64,000 nucleotides of DNA from Yoonia vestfoldensis SKA53 (GCF_000152785.1 NZ_CH672414.1:2125639-2189638); one strand, 5' to 3'; counted from the first letter of the stretch, positions 37,263 to 47,929 are shown. A program made the numbers and translations. Notes: generated by a model from the sequence alone, not told the origin.

Positions 37263-37928
37263 TTAAAAATCCAGATCGGCATAATGCGCCGCGGGCTGAA
37301 AGCCCGGCACCTCATCGGCCAGCAAGGACCGGAACGCGGGGCGGGACTTGATCTTGGCATACCAATCCTTGACCACCTCATGCCGGTTCCAATCAACATC
37401 ACTGGTGTAATCAAGACAGGACAGATGCGCCGCCCCCGCAAAGTCCGCCAGCGTCATGTCATTGCCCGCCAGCCAACGGCGGTGTTCCAGCAGATGCGCC
37501 ATGTAATCCAGATGGAACTTGATAGCGCGCGCACCCGCTTTTACATTGGCGCTGTCGGGATAGCCGCGCGCCATCACCTTGCGATAAACGCGTTCGCCCG
37601 TCAGCTTGAATGTGACCTCATGATAGAACTTGTCATCAAACCAACCGACCAAGCGACGCACCTCATACCGGCCTTCTGCGTCACGCGGCATTAGTGGCGG
37701 GGTGGGGTACACTTCTTCAAGGTATTCACAGATCGCCGTGCTTTCCGACATCAACCGCCCGTTCATCTTGAGAACCGGCACCTTGGCGGCAGGGTTGCGG
37801 CGCAAGAATTCGGGGCTTTGCTCCCAATATCGTTCCTCGACCAGACCGACCTCGATCTTCTTTTCAGCAAGGCAAAGCCGGACTTTGCGCGAAAAGGGCG
37901 ACAGCGGATAATGGTAGAGCGTGTTCAT
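37263..37928 (-). CDS. Glutathione S-transferase family protein
   Basis: A 221-residue protein with an N-terminal thioredoxin-like domain (MNTLYHYPLSPFSRKVRL, about 1-75, including KVPVL and the glutathione-site SESTAI near 63) and a helical C-terminal domain. Ser11 or the nearby Tyr5 could activate glutathione. The specific substrate is unknown. ATG 37928 gives the usual GST start; the frame is open further but not conserved. Confidence 0.9.
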   Translation of the reverse strand: MNTLYHYPLSPFSRKVRLCLAEKKIEVGLVEERYWEQSPEFLRRNPAAKVPVLKMNGRLMSESTAICEYLEEVYPTPPLMPRDAEGRYEVRRLVGWFDDKFYHEVTFKLTGERVYRKVMARGYPDSANVKAGARAIKFHLDYMAHLLEHRRWLAGNDMTLADFAGAAHLSCLDYTSDVDWNRHEVVKDWYAKIKSRPAFRSLLADEVPGFQPAAHYADLDF

Positions 37929-37992
37929 GGCAAACCTGACTTGGACAATGGAACTTCCATGCCGCAACAGGTCGCGGGGTTCAATGCCTGCC

Positions 37993-38745
37993 TCATCGTT
38001 CAAAGCACTCCGCGCGGCCATCCGCCGCGATGGTATCGGCGCCCTGCATGATCTGCGCGGCCCGGTTGCGGGTGAAACCGCTGGGGTTAGATGCCGACCG
38101 CTCCTTGGGCGCAGGCAGGATCGCGGCCAGACGTGCCGCCTGTGTCGCGGTCAGATCACCGGCATCGACGCCGAAATAATGCCGCGCTGCGGCCTGCACG
38201 CCGAACACGCCCGTGTCGAACTCCGCCACGTTGAGATAGATTTCAAGGATGCGCCGCTTGCTCCACAAAACTTCGATCACGGGGGTCCAGACGGCCTCAA
38301 CGGATTTGCGGGCCCAGGACCGACCATGCCACAAAAACAAGTTCTTGACGACCTGCTGGCTAATGGTCGATGCCCCGCCCCGCCCGTTTTCCATCGCATC
38401 ACGGATTGCATTCACGTCCAGCCCCCAATGCAGGCAGAAATTCGCATCTTCGGCTGCAACAGCTGACCGCGCCATGACAGGCGCAATCCCGCCCATCGGC
38501 ACCCAATCCTGCTGCACCCCGCCAAGCCTGCGGCCCTCGGACAGCATATAGGCATTGGTCGGCGGATTGATCAGCGCATAAAGCAGCGTCCAGACCAGAA
38601 CAAAGCCCGCGATCCCCGCGCCACCCCACACCAGCGCCCGCCGCGCAGCGCGCAAAACCCGGTGCCGAAGGCCCGGTTTTTTTGCCGCTGTGTCGCGGGT
38701 GGATTTACGCGCGCGGCGCTTGGGGGGTTTGGGGGTCTCTGCCAT
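37993..38745 (-). CDS. mtgA: Monofunctional peptidoglycan glycosyltransferase
   Basis: A 250-residue family-51 transglycosylase that polymerises lipid II into glycan strands. A basic N-terminal tail and one membrane helix (about 38-60) precede the catalytic domain. Catalytic blocks: AAEDANFCLHWG near 100 (Glu), GGASTISQQVVKNLFL near 126, and KRRILEIYLNVAEF near 163. There is no penicillin-binding domain. ATG 38745 chosen by similarity to MtgA starts. Confidence 0.93.
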   Translation of the reverse strand: MAETPKPPKRRARKSTRDTAAKKPGLRHRVLRAARRALVWGGAGIAGFVLVWTLLYALINPPTNAYMLSEGRRLGGVQQDWVPMGGIAPVMARSAVAAEDANFCLHWGLDVNAIRDAMENGRGGASTISQQVVKNLFLWHGRSWARKSVEAVWTPVIEVLWSKRRILEIYLNVAEFDTGVFGVQAAARHYFGVDAGDLTATQAARLAAILPAPKERSASNPSGFTRNRAAQIMQGADTIAADGRAECFER

Positions 38746-38791
38746 CGCCCTGTATAGCCACAAGCCGACCGGCAGGGTCAAGCAAAGGGCG

Positions 38792-38820
38792 CGCCCCGCG
38801 ACTGAATTCAGCGCGGGGCG
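38792..38820 (-). terminator. Strong hairpin after gltB
   Basis: CGCCCCGCG (38792-38800) pairs perfectly with CGCGGGGCG (38812-38820) and the inner CTGAATTCAG can pair further. It is six bases beyond the gltB stop in the leftward direction. The T run after it is short. Confidence 0.6.
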
Positions 38821-38826
38821 TCGCCA

Positions 38827-41800
38827 TTATTCTGCCGGAATCGCAGTTTGCGCGATGGTCAGCGGATGTTTAAGGTTGATCAGCATTTCTTTCGGGCAGA
38901 CCTGCACGAAATTGGCTTTCTCCAAATCCCAATGTTGCAGGATGTCCGCAGCCTTGCGGCTGCCGGTTTCCTTGGCATGCCGTATGATCAGGTCTTTCAG
39001 CTGGTCATGCCAATGCGCGACCGTCACGGGGCAAGTGACGAGCGATTCCATGTTGATCAACGGGGCAGACATCCCCTTGGGATCGTAAAGATAGGCCATA
39101 CCGCCGGTCATGCCCGCGCCAAAGTTGGCGCCAATGCTGCCAAGGATCACCGCGACACCACCGGTCATGTATTCGCAGCCATTGGTGCCGCAGCCTTCGA
39201 TCACGACATGCGCGCCGGAATTGCGCACGGCGAACCTTTCACCCGCACGGCCAGCGGCAAACAGATAGCCCGCAGTCGCACCATAAAGCACTGTATTACC
39301 GATGATCGTGTTTTCTGATGCGACCAGCGGGCTGATCATCGGCGGACGCACGACAATAGTCCCGCCCGACAACCCCTTGCCCACATAGTCGTTGGCGTCG
39401 CCTGACACCTCAAGCTTCAGCCCCGGTGCTGCAAAAGCGCCCAAGGATTGCCCCGCCGATCCGCGCAGTTTTACCGTCAGATGGTCGGGTTGCAGCGCGT
39501 TGCGCATCCCGAACTTCTGCACGATGTGGCTGGATGTGCGGGTACCGATGCTGCGTAACGTGTTCTGCACCGCGTAATCCAGCTGCATCTTTTCGCCATC
39601 GTTCAAGAAACGCGCGGCATCCTGCACGATCTGCGCATCAAGCGTATCATCGACCGCGGTGCGCGGGCGGTGGCGGTCATACCGGATCTTATGCGCGCCA
39701 TCGACAGTGATCAGCAGCGGGTTCAGGTCCAAATCATCCAGATGCGCCGAACCGCGCGAAACCTGCGTCAGCAGATCCGCCCGCCCGATCACGTCATCAA
39801 GGCTGCGTGCCCCAATGCTGGCCAGGATTTCGCGCACTTCGGTCGCGTAGAAGGTGATCAGGTTCACCACCTTTTCGGCATTGCCGGTGAACTTTGCGCG
39901 CAGGGCGTCGTCCTGCGTACAAACACCGACAGGGCAGGTGTTGGACTGGCACTGGCGCACCATGATACAGCCCATTGCGATCAGCGCAGCGGTGCCGATG
40001 CCGTATTCTTCGGCCCCCAGCATCGCAGCCATGACGATATCGCGCCCTGTGCGCAAACCGCCATCGGTGCGCAAGGTGATACGTTCGCGCAGGTTGTTCA
40101 TTGCCAGCACCTGATGCGCTTCGGTCAGGCCCATTTCCCATGGCAGACCCGCATATTTGATCGATGTGCCGGGCGATGCGCCTGTGCCGCCGTTGTGGCC
40201 CGAAATCAGGATGACATCGGCCTTGGCCTTGGCCACGCCCGCCGCAATCGTGCCGACGCCGGAGGATGCGACGAGTTTCACCGTCACCTTGGCGCGCGGG
40301 TTGATCTGCTTGAGGTCATAGATCAGCTGCGCCAGATCCTCGATCGAATAGATATCGTGGTGCGGCGGCGGTGAAATCAGCGTCACGCCTTTGGTCGAAT
40401 GGCGCAAGCGTGCGATCAGCTCGGTCACTTTCATGCCGGGCAATTGCCCGCCTTCACCGGGCTTGGCGCCTTGGGCGACCTTGATTTCCAGTTCCTCGCA
40501 GGCGTTCAGATATTCCGCCGTCACGCCAAACCGGCCTGATGCCACCTGCTTGATCTTGGCAGATGGATTGTCGCCATTGGGTTCCGGCACGAAATGCGCT
40601 GGGTCTTCGCCGCCTTCGCCGCTGTCGGATTTCGCGCCGATTCGGTTCATTGCGACGTTCAGCGTCTTATGCGCCTCGGGCGACAAAGCACCCAAGGACA
40701 TGCCAGGTGTCACAAACCGTTTGCGGATCGCGGTGATGCTTTCGACCTCTTCGATTGGCACTGGCGCACCAAGCGGTTTGATCGCCAGCAGATCACGCAG
40801 ATGGATCGGTGGGTTGGCCTGCATCGATTTGGAATATTGCTGCCACAAAGCATAAGACGCGTTATTGCAGGCGGCCTGCAGCATATGCATCGTCTGCGCT
40901 TCCCAAGCGTGCTTTTCACCCGACCGGCGCGCCTTGTAGAACCCGCCGATAGGCAACACATCGCTGCCGCCTTTCCAGCCTTTGGCGTGGACTTCTTCGG
41001 CCTTGGCCTGAATCCCCGTTGTCCCAATGCCGGATATGCGGCTGTGCATGCCGGGGAAATATTCGGCGACCATGGCGCGGGACAGCCCCACAGCCTCGAA
41101 GTTCAGACCACCGCGATAAGATGACAGGACCGAAATGCCCATCTTGGACATGATTTTCAGCAGACCCGCATCAACCGCCGCGCGATAGCGGCGCACGGCC
41201 TCGGTCAAGGTCCCGTCGATCAACCCGCGCCGCAGACGATCGGCAATGGAATCCTGGGCCAGATAGGCGTTGACGGTGGTTGCCCCACAGCCGATCAGCA
41301 CCGCGAAATAATGCGGGTCGATACATTCCGCCGAGCGGACGTTGACAGAACAGAAAGTGCGCAGCCCCTTGCCCGTCAGCCCAGAATGCACAGCAGATGT
41401 CGCAAGGATCATCGGCATCGCCACACGGTCAGCCGATTGGTGCTGATCAGTCAGCACCAGATGGCCGGCACCAGAGCGCACGGCATCTTCTGCCTCGGCC
41501 CTGATGCGTTGCAGGCCTGCGTTCAACGCACCCCGCCCCGCCGCGAATGTACAGTCGATAAACGCCACGCTGTCACCAAATTGGCGTACCATTTCGTCAA
41601 ATTCAGCATTCGCAATGAACGGGCTGTCCAGCACCAGGATTTCGGTCTGTGACGAATCTTCGTCCAGCACGTTCTTGAGGTTGCCGAACCGCGTTTTCAG
41701 GCTCATCACGCGGCTTTCGCGCAAACTGTCGATCGGCGGGTTGGTGACCTGGCTGAAATTCTGACGGAAGAAATGCGACAACGGACGATAGGTCGTCGAC

Positions 41801-43359
41801 AGCACGGCAGATGGCGTGTCGTCGCCCATCGAGGCGATCATTTCCTTGCCATCTTCGGCCATGGGCGCGAGCACCTGTTCCAGTTCTTCGATGGAATAGC
41901 CTGCCGCGACCTGCCGTTTGCGGAGTTCTGCACCGTCGAACAGCGCCTTTTCGGGCATATCGCGCATCAGGTTGTTCAGGTCCACGACCTTTTCCACCCA
42001 ATCGCTGAATGGCTGGGCAGCGGCCAGTTTGTCCTTGAGCTCGCGGTCGCGGTAAAGCCGCCCTTCGAGCATATCGACAGCGATCATCTGACCGGGGCCA
42101 AGCGCGCCTTTTTCGATGACGGTTGCTTCGTCCACGGGAACCATGCCCATCTCGGACCCAGCCACCAACAGGCCATCACCGGTGACGACATAGCGCAAAG
42201 GACGCAGACCGTTGCGGTCAAGCCCGCCACAGACCCAGCGACCATCCGTCATGGCCAGCGCAGCGGGGCCGTCCCATGGTTCCATGACCGCATTGCAATA
42301 CCCGTACATGTCCTGCCAGGCCTGTGGCATTTCCACGGCCTGTTGCGACCATGCCTCTGGCACCAGCATGGTTTTTGCCATCGGCGCGTTGCGGCCTGCA
42401 CGGACCAGCACCTCAAACACCGAATCCAAGGCGGCGGAATCGGACGCACCCGACGGGATGATCGGTTTGATATCCTCTGCCTTGTCACCGAACGCGCCCG
42501 ACGCCATGCGGATTTCATGGCTTTTCATCCAGTTGACGTTGCCCTTGAGCGTGTTGATCTCGCCATTATGGGCCAGCATGCGGAACGGCTGCGCCAGCGA
42601 CCATTGCGGGAACGTATTGGTCGAATAGCGCTGGTGATAGATCGCAAAGGCGCTCTCGAACCGCGCGTCCATCAGGTCGGGGTAAAACTCGGCGACCTGC
42701 TCGGCCAGCATCATTCCTTTGTAAATGACCGACCGGCAGGACAGCGAGCACAGATAGATGCCCGCGATCTGCGCGGCAGCGGCGGCCTTTTCGATGCGGC
42801 GGCGGATGATATACAGCTCGCGCTCGAATTCTTCTTCGGTCATGTCCTTTTCGCAGCGGATCAGGATCTGTTCGATCTCCGGGCGGGTGGCATTGGCCTT
42901 TTCGCCCAGAACTTCGGTGTTCACCGGCACATGGCGCCAGCCGTAAATATAGTGACCCATGCGCAAGACTTCGGATTCCACGATGGTCCGGCAGCGCTCT
43001 TGTGCGCCAAAATCGGTGCGGGGCAGAAACACCTGACCCACTGCGATCATCTTGTCATCGTCGGGTTCGTGACCGGTACGGCGAACTTGATCGTAAAAGA
43101 ACGGAACGGGAATCTGCAAATGGATACCCGCACCGTCGCCAGTCTTGCCGTCGGCATCGACAGCGCCACGGTGCCAGATCGCTTTCAGTGCGTTAATGCC
43201 TTTTTCAACGACATCGCGTGACGGCGTGCCGTCGATCGCCACAACCAAACCCACACCGCAGGAGGCGTGTTCGTCATCATCGCGGTACATGCCATTTTCG
43301 GCCATCCATTTGCGCTTGGCTTCTTCTGCCGCTACCCAGGTCTGGTCATAGGTTGTCAT
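38827..43359 (-). CDS. gltB: Glutamate synthase large (alpha) subunit
   Basis: A 1510-residue NADPH-dependent glutamate synthase subunit making two glutamates from glutamine and 2-oxoglutarate. A propeptide ends before Cys34 in HASCGVGL, the nucleophile of the glutaminase domain. The FMN synthase barrel lies about 850-1200, with CIMVRQCQSNTCPVGVC near 1120 providing the 3Fe-4S cysteines. The C-terminal GXGXG beta-helix is complete. ATG 43359 or 43362 follows AGGAG. Together with gltD it assimilates ammonia. Confidence 0.97.
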   Translation of the reverse strand: MTTYDQTWVAAEEAKRKWMAENGMYRDDDEHASCGVGLVVAIDGTPSRDVVEKGINALKAIWHRGAVDADGKTGDGAGIHLQIPVPFFYDQVRRTGHEPDDDKMIAVGQVFLPRTDFGAQERCRTIVESEVLRMGHYIYGWRHVPVNTEVLGEKANATRPEIEQILIRCEKDMTEEEFERELYIIRRRIEKAAAAAQIAGIYLCSLSCRSVIYKGMMLAEQVAEFYPDLMDARFESAFAIYHQRYSTNTFPQWSLAQPFRMLAHNGEINTLKGNVNWMKSHEIRMASGAFGDKAEDIKPIIPSGASDSAALDSVFEVLVRAGRNAPMAKTMLVPEAWSQQAVEMPQAWQDMYGYCNAVMEPWDGPAALAMTDGRWVCGGLDRNGLRPLRYVVTGDGLLVAGSEMGMVPVDEATVIEKGALGPGQMIAVDMLEGRLYRDRELKDKLAAAQPFSDWVEKVVDLNNLMRDMPEKALFDGAELRKRQVAAGYSIEELEQVLAPMAEDGKEMIASMGDDTPSAVLSTTYRPLSHFFRQNFSQVTNPPIDSLRESRVMSLKTRFGNLKNVLDEDSSQTEILVLDSPFIANAEFDEMVRQFGDSVAFIDCTFAAGRGALNAGLQRIRAEAEDAVRSGAGHLVLTDQHQSADRVAMPMILATSAVHSGLTGKGLRTFCSVNVRSAECIDPHYFAVLIGCGATTVNAYLAQDSIADRLRRGLIDGTLTEAVRRYRAAVDAGLLKIMSKMGISVLSSYRGGLNFEAVGLSRAMVAEYFPGMHSRISGIGTTGIQAKAEEVHAKGWKGGSDVLPIGGFYKARRSGEKHAWEAQTMHMLQAACNNASYALWQQYSKSMQANPPIHLRDLLAIKPLGAPVPIEEVESITAIRKRFVTPGMSLGALSPEAHKTLNVAMNRIGAKSDSGEGGEDPAHFVPEPNGDNPSAKIKQVASGRFGVTAEYLNACEELEIKVAQGAKPGEGGQLPGMKVTELIARLRHSTKGVTLISPPPHHDIYSIEDLAQLIYDLKQINPRAKVTVKLVASSGVGTIAAGVAKAKADVILISGHNGGTGASPGTSIKYAGLPWEMGLTEAHQVLAMNNLRERITLRTDGGLRTGRDIVMAAMLGAEEYGIGTAALIAMGCIMVRQCQSNTCPVGVCTQDDALRAKFTGNAEKVVNLITFYATEVREILASIGARSLDDVIGRADLLTQVSRGSAHLDDLDLNPLLITVDGAHKIRYDRHRPRTAVDDTLDAQIVQDAARFLNDGEKMQLDYAVQNTLRSIGTRTSSHIVQKFGMRNALQPDHLTVKLRGSAGQSLGAFAAPGLKLEVSGDANDYVGKGLSGGTIVVRPPMISPLVASENTIIGNTVLYGATAGYLFAAGRAGERFAVRNSGAHVVIEGCGTNGCEYMTGGVAVILGSIGANFGAGMTGGMAYLYDPKGMSAPLINMESLVTCPVTVAHWHDQLKDLIIRHAKETGSRKAADILQHWDLEKANFVQVCPKEMLINLKHPLTIAQTAIPAE

Positions 43360-43423
43360 CATAATCTCCTTCGGTGGGTCGGCACCGCTTGCGCGGCCGA
43401 GAATATTTGGCAGAGGCGTGGCG

Positions 43424-44098
43424 CTACGGCCGGAACCCGGATTCAATCACATTGCATTCGTAACGGGGCTGGTCGGTGAAAAACCCGGCCTCGCCAGGAT
43501 AGATGAATTCGACGGGCGAAGAATCTGTGACCTGATCGGGTGTCACATCTTCCCAACCTTCGCCCAGAAAAAACAACCGATGCGTTTCGCTGACATATTG
43601 GCGACCGGACCCTGCGTAAATCTCGTTGCCATCGGCATCGGTTGTGCGGCCCTGGAATTCGGTCACAAGCAGGGTTTCACCGTCGATGACGATTGTTTCA
43701 CCGGTCAGCATGTCAAAACCGACATGCCGTTCGATGCCTGCATCGGTATCAACGGTGAAATCCCAAGTATCAATTTGTGCTGCGAACAATTCTGTTAATG
43801 ACGCGGGATCGGGTGCTGGCAGCTGCAACATTTCGGTGCCTGTCGTTTTATAGCTTTCCAGCCACTGGAACTGGTCATCAACGCGCTGCACGCTGAACAC
43901 CCCGTTTTGTCCGATCAGGGCCAGCCATTGATCACCAGCGGGGTCCGCATCACAGGTCCAGACATTGACCATAACGCAATTGCGGTGCTGCACGGTCAGC
44001 TTGCCAGTGCAGCCCTGCGGCGGCGCAAAGCTTTGCTGCGCCGCGACCGGGGCCGCGACCATGAACACGATCAGCGCTGAAAGCAGCTTTGCCATCAT
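43424..44098 (-). CDS. Hypothetical exported protein between gltD and gltB
   Basis: A 224-residue protein with a clear signal peptide (about 1-20, cleaved after VAAQ). The mature part has cysteines in QGCTGKL, RNCVMVN, WTCDAD and RYECNV, so two disulfides are possible. No family recognised. Its ATG at 44098 shares ATGA with the gltD stop and gltB follows 64 bp later, so it is carried within the glt operon. Why a periplasmic protein is co-expressed with glutamate synthase is unknown. Confidence 0.75.
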   Translation of the reverse strand: MMAKLLSALIVFMVAAPVAAQQSFAPPQGCTGKLTVQHRNCVMVNVWTCDADPAGDQWLALIGQNGVFSVQRVDDQFQWLESYKTTGTEMLQLPAPDPASLTELFAAQIDTWDFTVDTDAGIERHVGFDMLTGETIVIDGETLLVTEFQGRTTDADGNEIYAGSGRQYVSETHRLFFLGEGWEDVTPDQVTDSSPVEFIYPGEAGFFTDQPRYECNVIESGFRP

Positions 44099-45522
44099 TC
44101 TGCCGCGACCGATGCGGATTGCCCGAGATAATCGAGGATCGCTGTCGCCGCATCGCGCCCATCACGGATCGCCCAGACGACCAGTGATGCGCCGCGCACG
44201 ATGTCACCGGCGGCATAGACACCGTCGAGGCTGGTTTTGCCGGTGGTGAAATCCGCCTTGATCGTGCCCCAGCGGGTCACGGCCAGTTCCGGCACGCCCC
44301 AGAGGGTGGGAACATCCTCTGGCTCGAAGCCAAGCGCCTTGACCACCAGATCGGCCTCTTCGATGTAATCGGCACCGGCAATCACCTCTGGCATCTGGCG
44401 ACCAGTCGCATCAGGCGCGCCAAGGCGCATTTTCTGCACCTTCACGCCGGATACGGCATCACCTTCAAACCCAAGCGGTGCAGACAGCCAAACAAATTCG
44501 ACGCCTTCTTCTTCCGCATTAGCGACTTCGCGTTGCGATCCGGGCATATTGGCACGGTCACGGCGATACAGACATTTCACGCTTTCGGCACCCTGCCGGA
44601 TCGCGGTGCGCACACAATCCATCGCCGTGTCGCCACCACCGATGACGACAACGCGCTTGCCTGCAGCATTCAGCGCGCCGCTGTCGTATTCCGGCACCTC
44701 ATCGCCAAAGGATTTGCGATTGCTTGCCGTTAGGTAATCAAGGGCGTTCACAATGCCTTCGGCGCTGGAATCGGGCAGATCACGGGTCTTGTAAACGCCA
44801 GTGGCGATCAGCACGGCATCATGCTTGCCGCGGATCGCGTCGAATGACAAATCCTCGCCCACGTTGCAATTCAGCACGAATTGCACGCCGCCATCCTCGA
44901 GCTGCGCCATGCGCTGCATCACGATGTCTTTTTCCAGTTTGAAACCGGGGATGCCATAGGTCATCAACCCGCCGCCACGGTCATAGCGGTCATAGACCGT
45001 GACCTGCACGCCCTGACGGCGCAGCATATCCGCGGCGGCCAGACCACCGGGACCAGCGCCGATGATGCCCACGCTTTCGGCGCGTTCTGCATGGGGGCGG
45101 ATCGGCTGCACCCAGCCGTTTTCAAACGCCATATCGGTGATGTATTTTTCCACCGAACCGATCGTGACCGTGCCATGGCCGGATTGTTCGATCACGCAAT
45201 TGCCTTCGCACAGACGGTCCTGCGGGCAGATGCGGCCGCAAATCTCGGGGAAAGTGTTGGTGGCCTGCGAAATTTCATAGGCTTCCTGCAACCGGCCTTC
45301 GGCGGTCAGGCGCAGCCAGTCAGGGATATTATTGTGCAGCGGGCAATGGGTCTGACAATAAGGAACGCCGCATTGCGAACACCGGCTAGCCTGTTCGGCA
45401 GCCTTGTCACGCGCGTATTCGGCATAGATTTCGTTGAAATCCTGCTTGCGCAAATCAGGTAGCCGTTTTTCGGGCATGTCCCGGTGAACGGTGGTGAATT
45501 TCAACATTTTTTGGCCAGCCAT
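44095..45522 (-). CDS. gltD: Glutamate synthase small (beta) subunit
   Basis: A 475-residue flavoprotein that passes electrons from NADPH to GltB. N-terminal cysteines CSQCGVPYCQTHC (near 46) and CGRICPQDRLCEGNC (near 95) hold FeS clusters. FAD motif IGAGPGGLAAADML is near 150 and the NADPH motif VVIGGGDTAMDC near 285. Start at ATG 45522 follows GGAGG. It is first of a leftward operon with the exported protein and gltB. Confidence 0.96.
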   Translation of the reverse strand: MAGQKMLKFTTVHRDMPEKRLPDLRKQDFNEIYAEYARDKAAEQASRCSQCGVPYCQTHCPLHNNIPDWLRLTAEGRLQEAYEISQATNTFPEICGRICPQDRLCEGNCVIEQSGHGTVTIGSVEKYITDMAFENGWVQPIRPHAERAESVGIIGAGPGGLAAADMLRRQGVQVTVYDRYDRGGGLMTYGIPGFKLEKDIVMQRMAQLEDGGVQFVLNCNVGEDLSFDAIRGKHDAVLIATGVYKTRDLPDSSAEGIVNALDYLTASNRKSFGDEVPEYDSGALNAAGKRVVVIGGGDTAMDCVRTAIRQGAESVKCLYRRDRANMPGSQREVANAEEEGVEFVWLSAPLGFEGDAVSGVKVQKMRLGAPDATGRQMPEVIAGADYIEEADLVVKALGFEPEDVPTLWGVPELAVTRWGTIKADFTTGKTSLDGVYAAGDIVRGASLVVWAIRDGRDAATAILDYLGQSASVAAE

Positions 45523-45737
45523 TGCCGTCCTCCCATCCAAGCGCAGACTTGGTTCTAGTGCGGGGGCAAAGAAATGAAAAGGCAGTATTGCTGACCTATA
45601 TTGAAGTATTTTTATGAAGTTGGCGTTAACACCTGTATTTTTACCTCATATTAGGTAACATATGGGACCTATATCTTTGCTTCCATCAGATTTTCCTGAG
45701 GCTAGGGTGCAGTGAACGAATCACCGGGGCGGCTTTT

Positions 45738-46541
45738 ATGACGATGTTCCACCTTTTGCTGGTTGCGCTGATCCAGGGCGTGACCGAGTTTTTGCCGGTT
45801 TCGTCGTCGGGCCATCTGATCCTGCTGCCAAGCCTGACAGGGATGGCCGATCAGGGGCTGATCATCGACGTGGCAGCGCACCTTGGCACGCTCACGGCGG
45901 TGATCGTGTATTTCTGGCCCGATGTGCGTCTGGCACTTTCCGGGGCGCTTCGCCTGCTACGCGGCAAGATCGATACACAAGGCGCGTTCTTGGCGCTATG
46001 CCTGCTGATCGCGACAATCCCCGTCATCATCGCGGGGCTTATTTTGAAAGTGACCGGTTTGGCCGACGCAATGCGCGGGATCGCGGTGATCGGATGGGCG
46101 ATGCTGCTTTTCGGGATCGTGCTGTATATCGCCGACCAAAAAGGCGAGACGGTCAAGACCGCCGAACGCTGGACAATGAAAGATGCGGCGGTCATGGGGC
46201 TGTGGCAGGCGGTGGCGTTGATCCCCGGCACGTCACGGTCTGGCATCACGATCACGGCGGCGCGGATGCTGGGCTATGCCCGCCCCGACGCGGCACGGCT
46301 TTCAATGCTGATGTCGATACCGACGATCATCGCCTCTGGCGCATTGCTGAGCCTTGATGTCATTGGCACCGCCACGGCAGCGGACCTGCGCGACATTGCC
46401 ATCGTCGCTGTCATGTCTGGTGTTGCTGCTTGGGCGGCACTGGCAATCATGATGCGACTGCTGCGCAGCGTCAGCTATACGCCTTATGTCATCTACCGCA
46501 TCGGCCTCGGGATCGTGCTGCTGATGATCGCCTATAGTTAG
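45738..46541 (+). CDS. uppP: Undecaprenyl-diphosphatase
   Basis: A 267-residue membrane enzyme recycling undecaprenyl diphosphate to the lipid carrier for peptidoglycan. The two active-site loops are present: [11 protein letters not shown] near residue 18 and [10 protein letters not shown] near 162. About eight membrane helices. It may also confer bacitracin resistance, as family members do. Its end overlaps that of the convergent NDUFA9-like gene by four bases. Confidence 0.95.
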   Translation: MTMFHLLLVALIQGVTEFLPVSSSGHLILLPSLTGMADQGLIIDVAAHLGTLTAVIVYFWPDVRLALSGALRLLRGKIDTQGAFLALCLLIATIPVIIAGLILKVTGLADAMRGIAVIGWAMLLFGIVLYIADQKGETVKTAERWTMKDAAVMGLWQAVALIPGTSRSGITITAARMLGYARPDAARLSMLMSIPTIIASGALLSLDVIGTATAADLRDIAIVAVMSGVAAWAALAIMMRLLRSVSYTPYVIYRIGLGIVLLMIAYS

Positions 46542-47518
46542 GAGCGCAGGTTCTTGGCCGATTCCTTGATCGCGTCATATTGGCCCGACGGGCGGAACCG
46601 CCACAGGTAATCGGGCAGGACAGCCATCATTGCAGTAGGCACGATGCCCAGATCGGCAAAACCCTTGGCCCCGTCGCTGACGACATTGTCCAAGGCAAGA
46701 TTTTCGACCTGGTCACGCGTCACAGGCGGCGTCACCAGACCCAGCGATACAATACGCAGAATGTTGAACGCACCCGCCATGATCCGCGCGGCCCAGAAAG
46801 GCATATTCAGGATCATCCGGCGGCGGCGCACCACAGCCAGCATCGTCTGCATCAATTCACGGAAGGTCGCGACATCAGGCCCGCCCAGTTCGTAGATGCC
46901 ACCCGGCACCTCGCCCAGCACGCCCTTGACGGCGGCGGCGGCCACATCATCGACATAGACCGGCTGAAACTGCGTATCGGCACCGATCACCGGCAGAACG
47001 GGGCCAAGCCGCGTCATGCCTGCGAAACGGTTGAAAAATTGATCCTCGGCCCCGAAAATGATCGACGGGCGCAGGATCATCGCATCCGGCATATGGTCCA
47101 GCACGCCCTGTTCGCCAGCGGCCTTGGTACGGGCATAGGCGCTGACGGATGTGTCACTGGCGCCAATGGCCGAAATCTGCACCATACGCGCCACGCCCAT
47201 CTCGGCCGCAATACGCGCAATGCGTGTGGCACCCTCGGCCTGTACGGCGGCAAAGGTGTTCTTGCGCAGCTCGGCCAGAACGCCGACGCAATTGACAACA
47301 GCATCGGCCCCATGCGTGACAGCCGCCACGCTGGCATCATCGCGGATGTTGCAAAAAACCGGCTCGACCTGACCGACGGCACCATAGGTGCGCACAAACA
47401 TCGCCTCGTTCGTGTTGCGCACGGCGACGCGTACGCGCCAACCGTTTTGCGCCATGCGGCGGGCGATGTAACGCCCGACAAAACCGGATCCGCCGAAAAT
47501 GGTGACAAGCTTTGACAT
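46538..47518 (-). CDS. NDUFA9-like NAD(P)-binding protein
   Basis: A 326-residue atypical [20 protein letters not shown] at the N-terminus is the dinucleotide site; the catalytic tyrosine motif is degraded ([11 protein letters not shown] keeps Tyr and Lys spaced like YxxxK). The family includes the accessory complex I subunit NDUFA9, and alphaproteobacterial relatives may assist quinone or complex I function. No respiratory genes lie nearby. The gene ends against uppP and starts about 150 bp before tRNA-Leu on the opposite strand. Confidence 0.88.
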   Translation of the reverse strand: MSKLVTIFGGSGFVGRYIARRMAQNGWRVRVAVRNTNEAMFVRTYGAVGQVEPVFCNIRDDASVAAVTHGADAVVNCVGVLAELRKNTFAAVQAEGATRIARIAAEMGVARMVQISAIGASDTSVSAYARTKAAGEQGVLDHMPDAMILRPSIIFGAEDQFFNRFAGMTRLGPVLPVIGADTQFQPVYVDDVAAAAVKGVLGEVPGGIYELGGPDVATFRELMQTMLAVVRRRRMILNMPFWAARIMAGAFNILRIVSLGLVTPPVTRDQVENLALDNVVSDGAKGFADLGIVPTAMMAVLPDYLWRFRPSGQYDAIKESAKNLRS

Positions 47519-47668
47519 AAGACAGCCTTTGTTCCCGTTCGCCCTCGTTTACCGCCCCGACCGGTGCCAGACAAGGCGCAATCAGGCGCTGTGAAAGATC
47601 CGACTGATTTCAGATCGAAAGCCGTTGACACGCCCGCGCCGCAGGCTTATTGCCCCGTCAGCACACCT

Positions 47669-47755
47669 GCCCAGGTGGCGGAATTGGTAGACGCGCTAGC
47701 TTCAGGTGCTAGTATTGGCAACGATGTGGAGGTTCGAGTCCTCTCCTGGGCACCA
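47669..47755 (+). tRNA. tRNA-Leu (anticodon CAG)
   Basis: Acceptor arm GCCCAGG pairs with CCTGGGC, followed by A and an encoded CCA. The D arm has GAATTGGTAGAC, the anticodon stem CTAGC/GCTAG encloses TTCAGGT with CAG as anticodon, a long variable arm marks class II, and the T loop is GGTTCGAGTCC. It reads CUG codons. An integrase gene begins 175 bp downstream, so its 3' end is the likely attachment site of the island. Confidence 0.97.
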
Positions 47756-47929
47756 GAACCTCCCCGATATCTCCAAGAAAACCAACAATAACTTAGTGTT
47801 TAGTGTTTTTCTGGACCATTTTCGGGACCGCTTTTGGGACCACTTGTGTCGATTTCGGGCTGTGATTTGTCAGGTCTGGCGGGTCGATTTAGGTTGCACC
47901 GCGTGATCCTGCGGCTGAGATTACTCAGC
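47756..47929. other. tRNA-to-integrase gap
   Basis: About 170 bp of lower-GC sequence after the tRNA. Just before the integrase start, GCTGAG-ATTA-CTCAGC (47914-47929) forms a perfect 6-bp hairpin touching the ATG; it could be an operator or occlude initiation. The left attachment core presumably overlaps the tRNA end, but no copy was found to its right. Confidence 0.4.
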
